A DNA stretch of 64,000 nt. Source: Phycisphaerales bacterium (GTDB taxonomy: Bacteria > Planctomycetota > Phycisphaerae > Phycisphaerales > UBA1924). Location of the stretch: positions 124,001 to 188,000 of the forward strand of contig CAJPFG010000001.1 of NCBI GenBank assembly GCA_905339235.1, read 5' to 3'. The translations under genes and the position numbers were made by a program. Under the pieces are notes generated by a model that saw only the letters and a program-made list of their open reading frames with translations, was not told the DNA's origin and did not search any database. This document shows, piece after piece, positions 26,561 through 34,695 of this stretch; position 1 is the first letter of the stretch, and every line of letters starts with the position of its first letter.

Positions 26561-27511
26561 TCACGCCATCGTCACCGCCTGCCGGCACCGCTCGATATCC
26601 CTCGCCATCTGTTCGCACAGGGGCTTCACGCCCTCGAAGCGCAGGTCCTCGCGGATCCAGGATTGCATCCGGACCCGCAGCGGCCAGCCGTATTCAGGCA
26701 GCCCGGGGATCGGGGCCCACGGGCCGCCGCCGCACGCGCCCCGCCAGCCGCCCTCGATGAGCAGGTAGGCCTCCAGCCGCCGCGAGTGCCCGTTGAAGGT
26801 CGGGCGCGAGCCCACGTTGACGGCCGCGGGCACTTCGCGCCCGTCGGGCAGCACGCCGACGCCCGCGTAGACGCCGTCGGCGGGGAGCATCTGGTCGGTG
26901 GCGAGGTTGGCGGTGGGGACGCCGATCTCGCGCCCGCGCCGGTCGCCCTGAACCACCGTCCCGGCGAGTTCGTAGGGCCGGCCCAGCACGATCGCGGCGT
27001 CACGCACCCGTCCCTGCGAGAGCAGCCACCGGACGAGCGTGCTGCTGGCGCGGATCAGCAGGCAATCGGTGAGCGCCGCCTCGACGGGCGCCACCACGTC
27101 GCACGCGAAACCGAAGCGGGGGCCGAGTTCCGCCAGCGTGCGGACATTGCCCGCGCGGCCTTTGCCGAAGTGAAAGTCGGCGCCCTCCACGAACCACGAG
27201 GGGGCGTACTTCTCCACTTTGGCCCGCACGAACGCCTCGGGCGACAGCCCCAGCAGCCCCGGCGTGGGCTCCAGCCGCTCGACGCTGTCGGCCCCCGCGG
27301 CCCGCAGCCACACCTCGCGCTGCGCGAAGGAACTGAGCCGCTCGGGCTCGCTCCCGGGCTTGAGGCGCGATGCGGGATGCGGATCAAACGCCAGTGCCAC
27401 CACCCGCCCCGACGCCCCGACCAACTCGCGGGCCCGCCGAACCAGCGCGACATGCCCGATGTGCACGCCGTCGAAGTTCCCGATGGTGATCGCGGTGCGA
27501 GCCGAAGTCAT
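26561..27511 (-). CDS. ribF: Bifunctional riboflavin kinase / FAD synthetase
   Basis: The product has 316 residues, the normal length. The N-terminal FMN adenylyltransferase domain has ITIGNFDGVHIGHVALV (nucleotide-binding HxGH) and FDPHP-like AFDPHPASRL. The C-terminal kinase domain has GRPYELAGTVVQGDRRGREIGVPTANL with the conserved PTAN, and later GSRPTFNG. It converts riboflavin to FMN and FAD in the cytoplasm. A leaderless-type promoter directly abuts the start. Confidence 0.94.
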   Translation of the reverse strand: MTSARTAITIGNFDGVHIGHVALVRRARELVGASGRVVALAFDPHPASRLKPGSEPERLSSFAQREVWLRAAGADSVERLEPTPGLLGLSPEAFVRAKVEKYAPSWFVEGADFHFGKGRAGNVRTLAELGPRFGFACDVVAPVEAALTDCLLIRASSTLVRWLLSQGRVRDAAIVLGRPYELAGTVVQGDRRGREIGVPTANLATDQMLPADGVYAGVGVLPDGREVPAAVNVGSRPTFNGHSRRLEAYLLIEGGWRGACGGGPWAPIPGLPEYGWPLRVRMQSWIREDLRFEGVKPLCEQMARDIERCRQAVTMA

Positions 27512-27526
27512 CGGAAGAGGATACCA
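27512..27526 (-). promoter_or_regulatory. Leaderless-type extended -10 for ribF
   Basis: Reverse strand TGG-TATCCT (27518-27526), six bases, then ATG 27511. The TGG before the hexamer fits an extended -10. Confidence 0.55.
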
Positions 27527-27598
27527 GCGACGGAGCGGCGAACGCGGCAGACGATGTCGGAGTCATCATTCCCGATCGAGTTCGTCCCACCGATCGCA

Positions 27599-27626
27599 TT
27601 GACTTTTGGGTGGTTTTCGGTAGGCT
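27599..27626 (+). promoter_or_regulatory. Candidate sigma-70 promoter for the PAP-CTERM gene
   Basis: TTGACT (27599-27604), 16 bases, TAGGCT (27621-27626). A leader of about 35 bases with a GAGAGAGAGA tract precedes ATG 27668. Confidence 0.35.
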
Positions 27627-27667
27627 GCGGCGTCGTCCCACTCCGGGACGTGCTGAGAGAGAGACAA

Positions 27668-28669
27668 ATGCCCAATCACATGAGCGGTCGTATCGCGCGC
27701 CTGGTTTCGGGTTCCGCGATTGCCATTCTCACGGCCTCCCCCGCCTTTGCCACCCTGGGCTCCTTCGGGCCCAACGAGGGGTACAGCCTCAGCGTGTACT
27801 CCGGCGGGTACAACTGGGCCGACGTCACGTACTACAACGCCGGCGCCTACGGCCCCAACGCGGGCGGGGGCTCGGGCCCCAACTTCATCGCGCCCGACAG
27901 CGGCAAGTGGCGCCTGGTCAGCCAGGTCGGCGGGTTCTTTGGCAGCACCGCCGCCCGCAACGCCATGCTCAGCGGCGCGCCCCCGTACCCCACCTCGCAC
28001 CCCAACGGCATCCCGGCGTACATGGTCGGCGCTCACTTCCCCGGCCACAACAACGACGGCTACAACCTCGCCATCCGCAACGACACGCCCGCGGGCACCG
28101 GCCCCACGGCCTACGCGTACGACCTGGACATCTACGACACCGGCGGCCCGGCCGCGGCCTCCGTCACCTCCGGCATCGTCACCAGCCAGTTCTATTTCCT
28201 CGCCGACCCCGACCAGCCGTACAACCCCGGCACGCCGCGCCAGGACAAGTTCACGCTCTCGTTCATCGACGGCTCGGGCAACATCGGCCTGGAATGGGGC
28301 TACTCGCGCGACAACCAGGTCGCGTGGCGCTCGGTCGCGGGCGGGGGTTGGAACTACACCGGCATCCAGGCCAACCCCTCGCTCTGGGACGGCGTCCGCG
28401 TGACCATGGACCTGACCAACGACACCTTCGGCATCGACTACTACGACGCCAACCTCAACACATGGCAGAACATCGCCGCGCCCGGCACCGGTATGGGCGC
28501 GAGCATGGCCAACTTCACCACGCTCCGCTGGCAACTCGAGGACGCGACGTCCCTGGGCATCGGCGGCAAGAACATGTTCGACGACTTCTCGTTCAACTTC
28601 GTGCCCGCGCCGGCGTCGCTTGCCCTGTTCGCGGGGTGCGCGGCGATGCTGCGGCGCCGGCGGGCCTGA
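27668..28669 (+). CDS. Exported PAP-CTERM-type protein
   Basis: The product has 333 residues. The start ATG 27668 is followed closely by a signal peptide (SGSAIAILTASPAFA). The body is Gly/Asn/Tyr/Pro-rich and predicted beta, with a lectin/jelly-roll look (NNDGYNLAIRND, GNIGLEWGYSRD). The C terminus VPAPASLALFAGCAAMLRRRRA is a PEP-CTERM-like sorting signal: short PAP motif, hydrophobic stretch, basic tail. Such proteins are usually processed by an exosortase and displayed outside the cell. No exosortase is in the window. The function is unknown. Confidence 0.85.
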   Translation: MPNHMSGRIARLVSGSAIAILTASPAFATLGSFGPNEGYSLSVYSGGYNWADVTYYNAGAYGPNAGGGSGPNFIAPDSGKWRLVSQVGGFFGSTAARNAMLSGAPPYPTSHPNGIPAYMVGAHFPGHNNDGYNLAIRNDTPAGTGPTAYAYDLDIYDTGGPAAASVTSGIVTSQFYFLADPDQPYNPGTPRQDKFTLSFIDGSGNIGLEWGYSRDNQVAWRSVAGGGWNYTGIQANPSLWDGVRVTMDLTNDTFGIDYYDANLNTWQNIAAPGTGMGASMANFTTLRWQLEDATSLGIGGKNMFDDFSFNFVPAPASLALFAGCAAMLRRRRA

Positions 28670-28738
28670 GCGGGGGAGAACGCGGAGGAAGACAGAGGGG
28701 AGCGGAGGAGCGCGGAGGGGAGAGAGGGCGTCAGGTCT

Positions 28739-29221
28739 TCAGGTCTTCACGGCGTCAGAGCCGCGCTTGCCGCATTCCGGGCACGGCGAGCCCGGCGCGA
28801 GGCCGGTGAGGGCGTAGTTGCAGGCGGGGCACACACCGCGGCGACGGCCCCAGTGGCGGCGCCAAAGCAGTGTCGAGGAAACACCGAGGGCAGCGGCGGG
28901 AATCCAAAGTGGAATAGTCACGCAATGCATGGATCTGCCTCGCCCGCCGCTCATGGTGCTAGCCTCGGGCCACCACCGGAACGGCTGTGTTCGTGGCATC
29001 CATTCCACGCGAATGGCAGGATTCATCGGTTGGAATGGGTACCTTGGGCTTGAAATGTTGCAGTGAAACGAGCCGCCATCAATCGAGAGAAAGAACACCC
29101 AGTCGCTCTCGTGCTCAAGGTAGATGCTGGCGCGCCGCCAGATTGAGAGAACGGTTACACCTGCTGCGACGAGCCCGGCGGCCGTGCACGTCCACCTCAA
29201 TATCGCCCACTTCCTCTTCAC
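28739..29221 (-). CDS. Small membrane protein with C-terminal zinc ribbon
   Basis: The product has 160 residues if GTG 29221 is used, as a -10 box ends six bases before it; GTG 29227 is the next in-frame choice. A membrane segment lies near residues 8-27 and another around 110-125. The C terminus CPACNYALTGLAPGSPCPECG is a four-cysteine zinc ribbon very common in planctomycete membrane proteins. The function is unknown. Confidence 0.75.
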   Translation of the reverse strand: MKRKWAILRWTCTAAGLVAAGVTVLSIWRRASIYLEHESDWVFFLSIDGGSFHCNISSPRYPFQPMNPAIRVEWMPRTQPFRWWPEASTMSGGRGRSMHCVTIPLWIPAAALGVSSTLLWRRHWGRRRGVCPACNYALTGLAPGSPCPECGKRGSDAVKT

Positions 29222-29233
29222 GCCCACAGCATA
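29222..29233 (-). promoter_or_regulatory. Leaderless-type -10 for the zinc-ribbon protein
   Basis: Reverse-strand TATGCT (29228-29233), six bases, then GTG 29221. Confidence 0.45.
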
Positions 29234-29338
29234 CCGCGCAAAGGAAAGGGCCCGAGCCGCCGCCCGGACCCTCCTGATCTCTTCTCCGCGTGCTCAGCGT
29301 GCTCTGCGAGAAACTCCCGTGGGGGTCTCCCGTGGGGG

Positions 29339-29815
29339 TCATGCGGCCATCTTGACGGGCGCGGCCATGGTCACGGTGAGGCCCGGCCCATTCACGCCGA
29401 AGTTGACGTTAAAGGTGGCGGGGTTGCCGCGGCGGGTGGAGCGGACGGCGGTGATCTCGTAGGTGACCGCGCCGCTGCCGAAGGGGATAGTCTCGTCGGT
29501 GAACTCCTTGACGCCCGAGGCCCCGATGAACGCGAAGGGGCCGTTGCTGCCCGTGAGCGAGCGGCGGACTTCGTAGATCGTGCCGGTGGTGCCCTCGGGG
29601 TTGTTGCATTTCCAGTTGAGCACGATCGCGCCGCTCTGGAGCAGTCCCACGCGCGGCTCGAAGGGCGTGCCGGGGTCGGGGGCCGGGCCGGGGATGGGCG
29701 GCGGGGGAATCTGGGCGGTGGCGTAGACGGCGTTGGGGTCGGCCGACTGCTCGGCGAAGGCCTTGATGACCGCGAGCAGTTCGGCCGCGCGGTCGCAGCG
29801 GCAGCGCCGGGTCGC
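29339..29815 (-). pseudogene. C-terminal remnant of a fibronectin-III-like protein, 5' end lost
   Basis: Codons from about 29800 down to 29339 encode a plausible C-terminal part: a helix (AAELLAVIKAFAEQSADP), a Pro-rich linker and an FnIII-like beta domain (VLNWKCNNPEG, YEVRRSL, VTYEITAVRSTRRG). Upstream of about 29815 the same frame continues only as Arg/Pro-rich shadow sequence with no credible start, although it stays open to 29926. The family normally has a further N-terminal region before this helix. The break lies within about 35 bases of the break of the opposite-strand remnant at 29822-30033. It reads as a deletion, inversion or assembly junction. Confidence 0.55.
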
Positions 29816-29821
29816 CCGGGA

Positions 29822-30033
29822 CACCATCGGCGGCGGAGCCGCAGAGCGACGCGGATCGCGAGAGGATTCAGAAGCTGGAAGCAGAGTGGCAGAGACTGTG
29901 CGCGGAAAACCAGAGGCTCTCCGCATCCGGCGTGACCGAGTCCGCCGTGTTCACCGCCAACGACGCACGCATCCTTGAGATCATCAAGGAGATCAACGAG
30001 ATCCGGGGGACGGGCCCCGGGCGCCACCCGTGA
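29822..30033 (+). pseudogene. C-terminal remnant of a coiled-coil protein, 5' end lost
   Basis: One plus-strand frame from about 29851 to the TGA at 30031-30033 reads as a credible protein end, with heptad-like charged helices (RERIQKLEAEWQRLCAENQRL and TANDARILEIIKEINEIRG). It has no ATG, GTG or TTG start in the 50 codons before it, and upstream of 29851 it becomes Arg/Pro/Gly-rich. It lies head to head with the minus-strand remnant. Both have therefore lost their 5' ends at the same place. Confidence 0.5.
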
Positions 30034-30125
30034 CGAGTCCCGGGACGGGCTACCTCGGGCGGGTCGGGCCACTCGTGCCACCGTTTCACCACCCCAACGG
30101 ATTCGCGCCAAGTGCGATTTTGTAG

Positions 30126-30136
30126 TATGCTACGGC
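30126..30136 (+). promoter_or_regulatory. Leaderless-type -10 for the 146-residue hypothetical
   Basis: TATGCT (30126-30131), five bases, then ATG 30137. Confidence 0.5.
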
Positions 30137-30577
30137 ATGTCTGATGACATTCCCAAAGACGCTGAGTTACTCACGGGTGGTCGATCGCGATCTGGTGCCC
30201 CGCCGATCCCGGATGCGCACACACGCGTCAGCGGAGTCGCGTCAGCGTTCATGCAGGCGTCTCTCCTCCTTACACACGAACGTGTAAAGTCAGATCGAAC
30301 GGCGCAGGTGATGGCGGCTGCCTACCTGTGGGGAGTCGTGGATGCTCTTGCTCAGAAGGCGAACATGTACGACGTGGACACGATTGCCATCCACATTCTG
30401 CTTTGCGGTGAGTTCATCGCCTCCTCGCCGCAAGAGGGCGCCGCATTGGCTGGGGCTGTGCAGAGCCCGGACTTGATGCCGATTATTCGACGTGGAGGGC
30501 AGGCCGCCCTTGACTGGATGTCGAACAAAGACACGAACGCCCCATTGGTCTTGTCCGAGATTCTGATGGGGGATTAG
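30137..30577 (+). CDS. Hypothetical helical protein, 146 residues
   Basis: ATG 30137 is selected by the adjacent -10 box; a longer frame to 29975 crosses the remnant region and is unlikely. The product is mostly helical and Ala-rich with a central segment HERVKSDRTAQVMAAAYLWGVVDALAQKANM. It shows no recognised domain, signal peptide or membrane span. Its base composition is a little less G+C-rich than neighbouring genes, which together with the broken genes just upstream could point to a recombined locus. I do not assign a function. Confidence 0.65.
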   Translation: MSDDIPKDAELLTGGRSRSGAPPIPDAHTRVSGVASAFMQASLLLTHERVKSDRTAQVMAAAYLWGVVDALAQKANMYDVDTIAIHILLCGEFIASSPQEGAALAGAVQSPDLMPIIRRGGQAALDWMSNKDTNAPLVLSEILMGD

Positions 30578-30826
30578 GACCTCGGAGGCAGGCGTCCCGA
30601 ATCGTCGCGTGCGTCCCGACTGAATGTTCCACGAGTGTGCGCCGTCTTCCGCGTCCATCGTCGGCGCTACTCGTGCGCTTTGCTGCTCGGATGGACTGGA
30701 CACCTGTGCCGCCCGTACCACCTGCCAACACCACCCACACCCATTCCGGATCCCCCGCCTCGTTTCCTCCGCTCCTCTCGTCCCCTCCGCGTTCGCCTTT
30801 TCCGCCGAACCGCCCAAGCCCGAACC

Positions 30827-30837
30827 TACGCTTGGCC
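30827..30837 (+). promoter_or_regulatory. Leaderless-type -10 for putA
   Basis: TACGCT (30827-30832), five bases, then ATG 30838. Confidence 0.55.
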
Positions 30838-33800
30838 ATGGCTCTCTTCTCACGCAAACCCAAGACTTCTTCCGCCCCCACGGCTCCCACGTCCCCTTCA
30901 CAGCCCGTCGCCGTCCCGGTTTCCTCACCCGGCAACGCGGCACTCGAACCCCGCATCTTCGAGATCGGCTCGGACTTCCTCCGCCGCGCCCGGGCCCACA
31001 AGTCCGGCATCCTCTCCGCGAAGTTCTACAGCGACGCCCTGATGGAGTGGTCCATGAAGGACCCCAACTTCAAGGTGCAGTTGTTCAGGTTCGTGGACTG
31101 CTTCCCGATGCTCAAGACCCCGGAGGATGTCTACGACCATCTCACGGACTACCTGAGCCAGCCGGGCGTCACCGTGCCGGGCATGATCGACGCCGCCCTC
31201 AAGGCCGGAAAACTCGCCAAGGGCCTGGCCGCGGGCCAGATCGGCAAGCAGATCACCGGCATGGCGAGCAAGTTCATCGCCGGGACCGACGCCGCGAGCG
31301 CGCTGCCGGGGCTCAAGCAACTCTGGGACGACGGCATCTCCTTCTCGGTGGACCTGCTGGGCGAGGTGTGCGTCTCCGACGAAGAGGCCGACCTCTACCA
31401 GCGCAAGTACCTCGACCTGGTGCAGAACCTCCCCGCGGCCGTCTCGGCCTGGAACGCCAACCCGCGGCTGGAGACGGATCACGTCGGGCCGATCCCGCGG
31501 ACCAACGTCTCGATCAAGGTTTCGGCGCTGACGGCGCGGTTCGATCCCATCGACTTCGACGGCTCCATCAACGACGCCATGCGGCGGATCGTGCCGATCC
31601 TCGAGACCGCCCGCGACCGCGGCGTCTTCGTCAACTTCGACATGGAGCACTACGCCCTCAAGGATCTCACGCTCGAACTGTTCATGCGGTGCGTCGAGAA
31701 GGTGGACTTCCCCGCGGGGCTGGCGATGCAGGCCTACCTCCGCAGCGGCCCCGACGACGCCCGCCGCCTCTGCGAGTGGGCCAAACGCAAGAACAAAGCG
31801 GTGACAGTGCGGCTGGTCAAGGGCGCGTACTGGGACGCCGAGACCATCAAGGCCGAACTCCAGGGCTGGCCCGTGCCGGTCTGGAGCGAAAAGTGGCAGA
31901 CCGACGCCTGCTTCGAACGCATGCTCGCCGTCTACCTCGACTCGTGCCCCAAGGCCAAGGGCGAGAGCGGCGTGAAACTCGCCCTGGGCTCGCACAACGC
32001 GCGATCCATCGCCGCGGCCCTCGCTCTCGCCGAACAGCGAGGCCTGCCCCACAGCGCCGTCGAACTCCAGATGCTCCACGGAATGGGCGATCAACTCAAG
32101 TACGCGGCCAGCGACATGGGCCTGCGCATCCGCGAGTACGTGCCGGTGGGGGACATGATCCCCGGGATGGCGTACCTCGTGCGGCGGCTGCTGGAGAACA
32201 CCAGCAACGAAAGTTGGCTCAAGGCGGGCTTCCTCGACAACGCCGACGCGGGGGCGCTGCTGCGGGCGCCCGCGCCCGCGGCGGGAGGCGGTGGCGGTGG
32301 GGGTGGGGGTGGGGGTATGGGTGGCACAGGCGTCCCGCCTGTGAGTTTCGCCCCCGAATCGCTCCCCGAGCGTCACAACCTCTCCCCGGCGCCCGTGGGG
32401 CTCTCCAACACGCGGCCGTTCTTCACCGAGCCCGCCCGAGACTTCGCCGACGCGAAGCAGCGCGAGGCCTTCGCCGCGGCCATCGCGAGGGCCACGCTGC
32501 CGAAGATCGTCAGCGATCGCACGCCCGACCACGCCCGCGAGATGATCGGCCGCTCCCAGGCCGCCTTCAAGGTGTGGGGGAACCTCGACCAGCGCGTGCG
32601 GTCCGAGGTCATGCTCAAGGCCGCGGCCCTCATGCGCCAGCAGCGCGACGGCCTCGCCGCCGTCATGATCAAGGAAGCCGGCAAGACCTGGCGCGAGGCC
32701 GACGCGGATGTCTGCGAGGCCATCGACTTCTGCGACTTCTACGCGCGCTGCGCGGTCCCGCTCTTCGACCGCCAGCGGCTGGGCCGGTTCATCGGCGAAC
32801 TCGACGAGCAGTTCCACCAGCCCCGCGGCGTGGCGATCGTCATCTCGCCGTGGAACTTCCCGCTGGCGATCTGCTGCGGCATGACGAGCGCGTCGCTGGT
32901 CACCGGCAACACCGCGATCGTGAAGGCCTCCGAACAGACCCTGGGCATCGCCAGCATCATGGTGGACATCCTCCACCAGGCGATCACCGACGTGCTGGGC
33001 TCCACGCCCGGGCTCAGGCTCCCGGCGTCGGCGTCGCAACTCGCCAAGGACATCCTCCAGTTCTGCGCGGGCCCCGGCCGCACGACCGGCGCGGCCCTGG
33101 TCCGCGACCCGCGCATCGCGATGATCGCCTTCACCGGCTCACGCGAGGTGGGGCTGGACATCCTCAGCGCGGCCGCGCCCCCCTCGCCCTTCGACCGCTC
33201 CAAGCCGTTCGTCGCGCCCACGCACGTCAAAAAGGTCGTCTGCGAGATGGGCGGCAAGAACGCCCTCATCGTCGACACCAGCGCCGACTTCGACGAGGCC
33301 GTGCTCGCCGTGCGCTACTCGGCCTTCGGCTACCAGGGCCAGAAGTGCTCGGCCTGCTCTCGCTGCATCGTCGTGGACCCGCAGGGCCCCGACGGCCCCG
33401 CCTTCACCGCGTTCCGCCGCCGCCTCTGCGAGGCCATGAAGGCCCTGGTCGTCGGCGACCCCACCCGCCCCGGCACCGACGTCGGACCGGTGATCGACCC
33501 CGGCTCGAAGGAGAAGATCGAGGGCTTCATCGAGCGCGGCAAGCAATCCGGCCTGCAGTACGCGAACCTCCCGCTCGCGCCCGATCTCTCGGCGTCGCGC
33601 TTCGCGATCTCGCCCTCGCTCTCCTTCGTCTCCCCGCACATCTTCTGGCCGGTCCCGCCGGAACACGAGATGGCGGTGGAGGAGATCTTCGGCCCGGTCC
33701 TCGCCCTCATCCACGCCCGCGACTTCGACCACGCGCTGGAGATCGCCAACGCCAGCGTCTTCAAACTCACCGGCGGCGTCTTCACCCGCAAGCCCGCGCA

Positions 33801-34011
33801 CATCGAGCAGGCCAAGCGAGAGTTCCGCGTGGGCAATCTCTACATCAACCGCGGCATCACCGGCGCCCTCGTCGGCCGCCACCCCTTCGGCGGCTCGGGC
33901 ATGTCGGGCGTGGGAACCAAGGCCGGCGGCATGGAGTACCTCTACCACTTCGTCGAACCACGCAACACCGCGGAGAACACCATGCGGCGGGGGTTTGCGC
34001 CGGAACTTTGA
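30838..34011 (+). CDS. putA: Bifunctional proline dehydrogenase / delta-1-pyrroline-5-carboxylate dehydrogenase
   Basis: The product has 1057 residues and joins the two enzymes that oxidise proline to glutamate. The N-terminal FAD-binding PRODH barrel spans about 40-470, with VSIKVSALTARFDP, VNFDMEHYALKD, VRLVKGAYWD and LGSHNARSI. The C-terminal aldehyde dehydrogenase spans about 530-1040, with ISPWNFPLAI, AFTGSREVG, EMGGKNALIVD, catalytic Cys in YQGQKCSACSR, and EEIFGPVLA. There is no N-terminal DNA-binding domain, so it is not the trifunctional type. The interdomain linker near 480-505 is a poly-Gly tract plus a GTGVPPV peptide, which marks an inserted palindromic repeat. Confidence 0.95.
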   Translation: MALFSRKPKTSSAPTAPTSPSQPVAVPVSSPGNAALEPRIFEIGSDFLRRARAHKSGILSAKFYSDALMEWSMKDPNFKVQLFRFVDCFPMLKTPEDVYDHLTDYLSQPGVTVPGMIDAALKAGKLAKGLAAGQIGKQITGMASKFIAGTDAASALPGLKQLWDDGISFSVDLLGEVCVSDEEADLYQRKYLDLVQNLPAAVSAWNANPRLETDHVGPIPRTNVSIKVSALTARFDPIDFDGSINDAMRRIVPILETARDRGVFVNFDMEHYALKDLTLELFMRCVEKVDFPAGLAMQAYLRSGPDDARRLCEWAKRKNKAVTVRLVKGAYWDAETIKAELQGWPVPVWSEKWQTDACFERMLAVYLDSCPKAKGESGVKLALGSHNARSIAAALALAEQRGLPHSAVELQMLHGMGDQLKYAASDMGLRIREYVPVGDMIPGMAYLVRRLLENTSNESWLKAGFLDNADAGALLRAPAPAAGGGGGGGGGGGMGGTGVPPVSFAPESLPERHNLSPAPVGLSNTRPFFTEPARDFADAKQREAFAAAIARATLPKIVSDRTPDHAREMIGRSQAAFKVWGNLDQRVRSEVMLKAAALMRQQRDGLAAVMIKEAGKTWREADADVCEAIDFCDFYARCAVPLFDRQRLGRFIGELDEQFHQPRGVAIVISPWNFPLAICCGMTSASLVTGNTAIVKASEQTLGIASIMVDILHQAITDVLGSTPGLRLPASASQLAKDILQFCAGPGRTTGAALVRDPRIAMIAFTGSREVGLDILSAAAPPSPFDRSKPFVAPTHVKKVVCEMGGKNALIVDTSADFDEAVLAVRYSAFGYQGQKCSACSRCIVVDPQGPDGPAFTAFRRRLCEAMKALVVGDPTRPGTDVGPVIDPGSKEKIEGFIERGKQSGLQYANLPLAPDLSASRFAISPSLSFVSPHIFWPVPPEHEMAVEEIFGPVLALIHARDFDHALEIANASVFKLTGGVFTRKPAHIEQAKREFRVGNLYINRGITGALVGRHPFGGSGMSGVGTKAGGMEYLYHFVEPRNTAENTMRRGFAPEL
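32287..32317 (+). repeat. GGTGGG-rich microsatellite inside the putA linker
   Basis: A run of ggcggt/gggggt units encodes eleven consecutive glycines in the interdomain linker. Its length is likely to vary between strains. Confidence 0.8.
32325..32343 (+). repeat. Palindromic GTGVPPV-type dispersed repeat inside putA
   Basis: CACAGGCG-TCC-CGCCTGTG is a perfect 8-bp stem with a 3-base loop. It is translated as part of GTGVPPV, and on the other strand as RRDACAT. Both peptides are familiar from planctomycete genomes as hitch-hiking repeat products. It is inserted in frame between the two PutA domains. Confidence 0.75.
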
Positions 34012-34023
34012 TGGGTCCTATGC

Positions 34024-34044
34024 GTCGTATGAGACCTATACGAC
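34024..34044 (+). repeat. Hairpin exactly between convergent putA and lipoprotein genes
   Basis: GTCGTAT-GAGACCT-ATACGAC is a 7-bp perfect stem with a 7-base loop. It fills the gap before the stop codon of the reverse-strand gene. The flanking CCTATGCGT/CGTATGAG units resemble dispersed cgtat/cctat microrepeats of planctomycetes. It could act as a two-way terminator, although no U tract follows. Confidence 0.5.
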
Positions 34045-34656
34045 CTACTGCCCCCGCTGGAGCATCTCGTACACCTCTTCGGCCAGCCCGTGCAGGATCG
34101 CATGATTCTGCAGCCGCGCGATCGCCTCGGCCCGCCGCCCCGATTTCGCCAGGATGATGGACGCCAGCCCGTCGTGGTTGGGGTGCTCGGACCAGTAGCC
34201 CTCGTTCTGCCAGTGCGTGGGCCCCGCGAGAACCAGGCTCATGGCTTCCGGCAGGCGATTGGCCGTGTGGGCTTCCTCGGCCGCGCGGAAGGCGAGGTTC
34301 CCCACGCGGTACCACATGAGCACCGAGTTGTCGTCCTTGGGGAGTTTCGCGTCGCACATCTGCATGGCATCGAGCACCGCGCCGGCGAAGAGCGTGGCGT
34401 CCGTGGATTTGGCGACCTGTCCGGTCTGGAGCATTACCGTCCCGTTGCGGGCCGAGTCGAGCATGTCGATCGCGTGGTTGATCGCCGCGTCGAACTGGAC
34501 GGCGCCGGCCTTCCAGTCGCCGGCGAGCTGCCCGGCCGCGGCCATGCGTCCGCCGGCGGGCGAAACCGCGACCGCCGCGGCCCCCGCAATCGGGTCGGGC
34601 GGACGGCAGGCCGGCAGGATCAACAGCAGGAGCAGGATGGAGAGCAGCCGTGTCAT
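34045..34656 (-). CDS. Lipoprotein of unknown function
   Basis: The product has 203 residues. A lipoprotein signal (LLSILLLLLILPAC) ends at Cys17. The mature part is Ala-rich and helical with possible TPR-like pairs (NSVLMWYRVGNLAFRAAEEAHTANRLPEA and GRRAEAIARLQNHAILHGLAEEVYEML). No catalytic motif is seen. It is probably anchored in the periplasmic membrane leaflet by the Lgt/LspA pathway. It is convergent with putA across a hairpin. Confidence 0.8.
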   Translation of the reverse strand: MTRLLSILLLLLILPACRPPDPIAGAAAVAVSPAGGRMAAAGQLAGDWKAGAVQFDAAINHAIDMLDSARNGTVMLQTGQVAKSTDATLFAGAVLDAMQMCDAKLPKDDNSVLMWYRVGNLAFRAAEEAHTANRLPEAMSLVLAGPTHWQNEGYWSEHPNHDGLASIILAKSGRRAEAIARLQNHAILHGLAEEVYEMLQRGQ

Positions 34657-34668
34657 GTCACCAAGATA
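34657..34668 (-). promoter_or_regulatory. Leaderless-type -10 for the lipoprotein
   Basis: Reverse-strand TATCTT (34663-34668), six bases, then ATG 34656. Confidence 0.5.
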
Positions 34669-34695
34669 CCGCGGCGAGGCTGCCCGAGTTGCGAA

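Noticed and set aside
32287-32343. Poly-Gly tract in putA as a frameshift or assembly artefact
   Set aside because: Both enzyme domains are in the same frame on either side, so the gene is intact; the tract is a linker.
30925-33039. A 704-codon minus-strand frame opposite putA, and a 1177-codon plus frame at 30624-34157
   Set aside because: Both are shadows of putA caused by high G+C; the translations lack domain-like composition.
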